Shown here: positions 63,001-64,000 of the stretch, piece by piece
Numbering within the stretch: the stretch's first letter is position 1
Layout: every line of letters starts with the position of its first letter
DNA from: Cardiocondyla obscurior
Lineage: Eukaryota; Arthropoda; Insecta; Hymenoptera; Formicidae
NCBI RefSeq assembly: GCF_019399895.1
Contig: NC_091875.1
Span: 1,922,001-1,986,000 of the forward strand
Length of the DNA: 64,000 bases
Reading direction: 5' to 3'
Notes under the pieces: generated by a model
Databases searched by the model: none
What the model saw: the letters and a program-made list of their open reading frames with translations, nothing else
What the model was told of the DNA's origin: nothing
Position numbers and translations under genes: made by a program

Positions 63001-63831
63001 AGGGAGCCGGCCAAGTTAAACTAGTTGCCGCTGGTTTCTCGGATAGAGTGGGGTATAACTACGTGAAGTGAACGACAACGACGACGTCGACGAGAAAGGC
63101 CGATACCCTTTTACACATGCTCATGCCTTGATTAATCACATTTCTCGGACTTCCAGACGCGACATTCGATCAAGCGACGAATTAATCACTATTTAGGAAT
63201 CAACAGATTTCACAATTTCACGAAAAAATAAGGGAAAACAACAAGCGACCATAAAAAAAAAAAAAAAATTATTATTAATTTTTATGCCGTTAATTTATTT
63301 TTTACTTTTCGCGTTATTTCAATTTACCGTTGGTTCATGTCCAATTTATTATTCATTACGCATGTCGTTCACTGATTTAATTATAAAACGCACACGTTTC
63401 TATCGAAACGTCGCGGCCATAAAACCATTTCGATTTTATTCCTCTCGTTGAAATTTTTCTTTTTTTTTGAAAACGCGATTTTTCCGACATCGCGCAATCG
63501 CAGGCACACACACGATGAAAAGAGGTGTTCCGTCGACCGCGGCGATAAATTCCCGCGAGCACGAAGTAGAATTCCGTCGTCGTCGTCGCTTCTGTTCACG
63601 ACCGAACTTTTTGGTTACTAAATCAAAGCGAGTTTCCACGGGCGTTGTTCAACTCGAGGAGATAAAAATGCATAATGCCAAACGTAGCTTCGTATCTCTT
63701 TCCTCTCCCGTCATCTCGGTGTCCAAAAACACCGCATCACTTGTGTGCTCAAGCTCGGCGTAAGTCGCGTGTCGTTATTTCGAAGCTGCTCATCCTTCTT
63801 ATTATTTTCAACGCTAGCCACCGCGATGCCA
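60085..63831. other. 5' flank of Inx3 and probable continuation of the sponge intron
   Basis: The GC-rich stretch at about 61000-61500 is a possible location for the Inx3 promoter and first noncoding exon, since its leader is spliced at 60085. Elsewhere I see AT-rich DNA with poly-T tracts (for example 62650-62670) and no recognisable exon of sponge or another gene. Confidence 0.45.
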
Positions 63832-63862
63832 TAATAATTCTCAGTATCAAATTTTCCCCGCG
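63832..63862. mobile_element. Terminal fragment of the 38-kb MITE family
   Basis: The stretch starting AATAATTCTCAGTATCAAAT and ending CCCCGCGC matches the right end of the element at 38097-38290, with only a few transitions or transversions over about 31 bases. The opposite end is not found in the preceding 250 bases, so this is a truncated copy or a solo end. Confidence 0.6.
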
Positions 63863-64000
63863 CAAATAACCCATTGAACGTTAAACGTTAATTATAAACG
63901 AGGGAAAGTTAGAGGTAACGAAGTTCATCGCGAATCCGCCGGCGGTTTCTTCTCACGATCCCCCGGTGCCGCCGCGGCTCGATCTCGTACGAATTGTCCG

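Noticed and set aside
1..64000. tRNA, rRNA or CRISPR features
   Set aside because: I looked for T-loop strings of the GGTTCGAATCC type, long conserved rRNA words and evenly spaced direct repeats, and saw none that held up. A covariance-model scan would be needed to exclude small RNAs.

Overview
The window looks like nuclear DNA of an insect, most likely a hymenopteran such as an ant or bee. Its genes are split by short GT-AG introns, and every confident product has its closest remembered counterpart in animals. An innexin, a Sex-lethal-type RNA-binding protein and a Sponge-type DOCK protein point to insects. A short TTAGG run (the insect telomere unit), many (TA)n and poly-A tracts and GC-rich CpG-containing promoters fit Hymenoptera. 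No bacterial, viral or CRISPR-like feature was seen. The species assignment is inference.

The left third (about 1.2-17.2 kb) is gene dense. In order it holds a HINFP-type zinc-finger factor (+), PHF5A/SF3b14b (-), eIF3 subunit K (+), the tRNA/mRNA pseudouridine synthase PUS7 (-), the spliceosomal protein IK/RED (+) and 10-formyltetrahydrofolate dehydrogenase ALDH1L (+). PHF5A/eIF3K and PUS7/IK are head-to-head pairs with shared promoters. HINFP/PHF5A and eIF3K/PUS7 are tail-to-tail. Five of the six act in basic RNA or histone-gene expression; ALDH1L supplies folate one-carbon metabolism. All six CDS models close in frame, with lengths typical of their families.

From 17.2 to 25.6 kb I find no supportable gene. 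From 25.6 to about 37.5 kb lies a Sex-lethal homologue on the minus strand. It has a Q-rich N-terminus, two RRMs and a Gly-rich C-terminal exon beyond an 8-kb intron full of (TA)n. Its first coding exon has two possible in-frame 5' splice sites, one GC and one GT, 36 nt apart. The GC-rich 36-37.5 kb stretch with a (GA)n tract is its likely promoter region.

From 37.5 to 42.8 kb there are only small palindromic elements. At 42.8-43.5 kb a small minus-strand gene encodes a 192-residue protein with a KEN box and several Ser/Thr-Pro sites, possibly related to PIMREG. It is divergent from the 5' part of a sponge/DOCK3-DOCK4 gene (+, from 44.7 kb), whose coding sequence runs off the window. The innexin gene Inx3 (-, 55.8-60.1 kb) appears to lie inside a sponge intron on the opposite strand.

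The points most worth a second look are: a cryptic upstream ALDH1L exon that reads in frame and would add a mitochondria-like presequence; the GC/GT donor choice in RRM1 of the Sxl homologue, next to a U10 tract; the KEN-box protein; the nested Inx3; and three non-autonomous inverted-repeat elements, one with a second terminal fragment at the window's right end.
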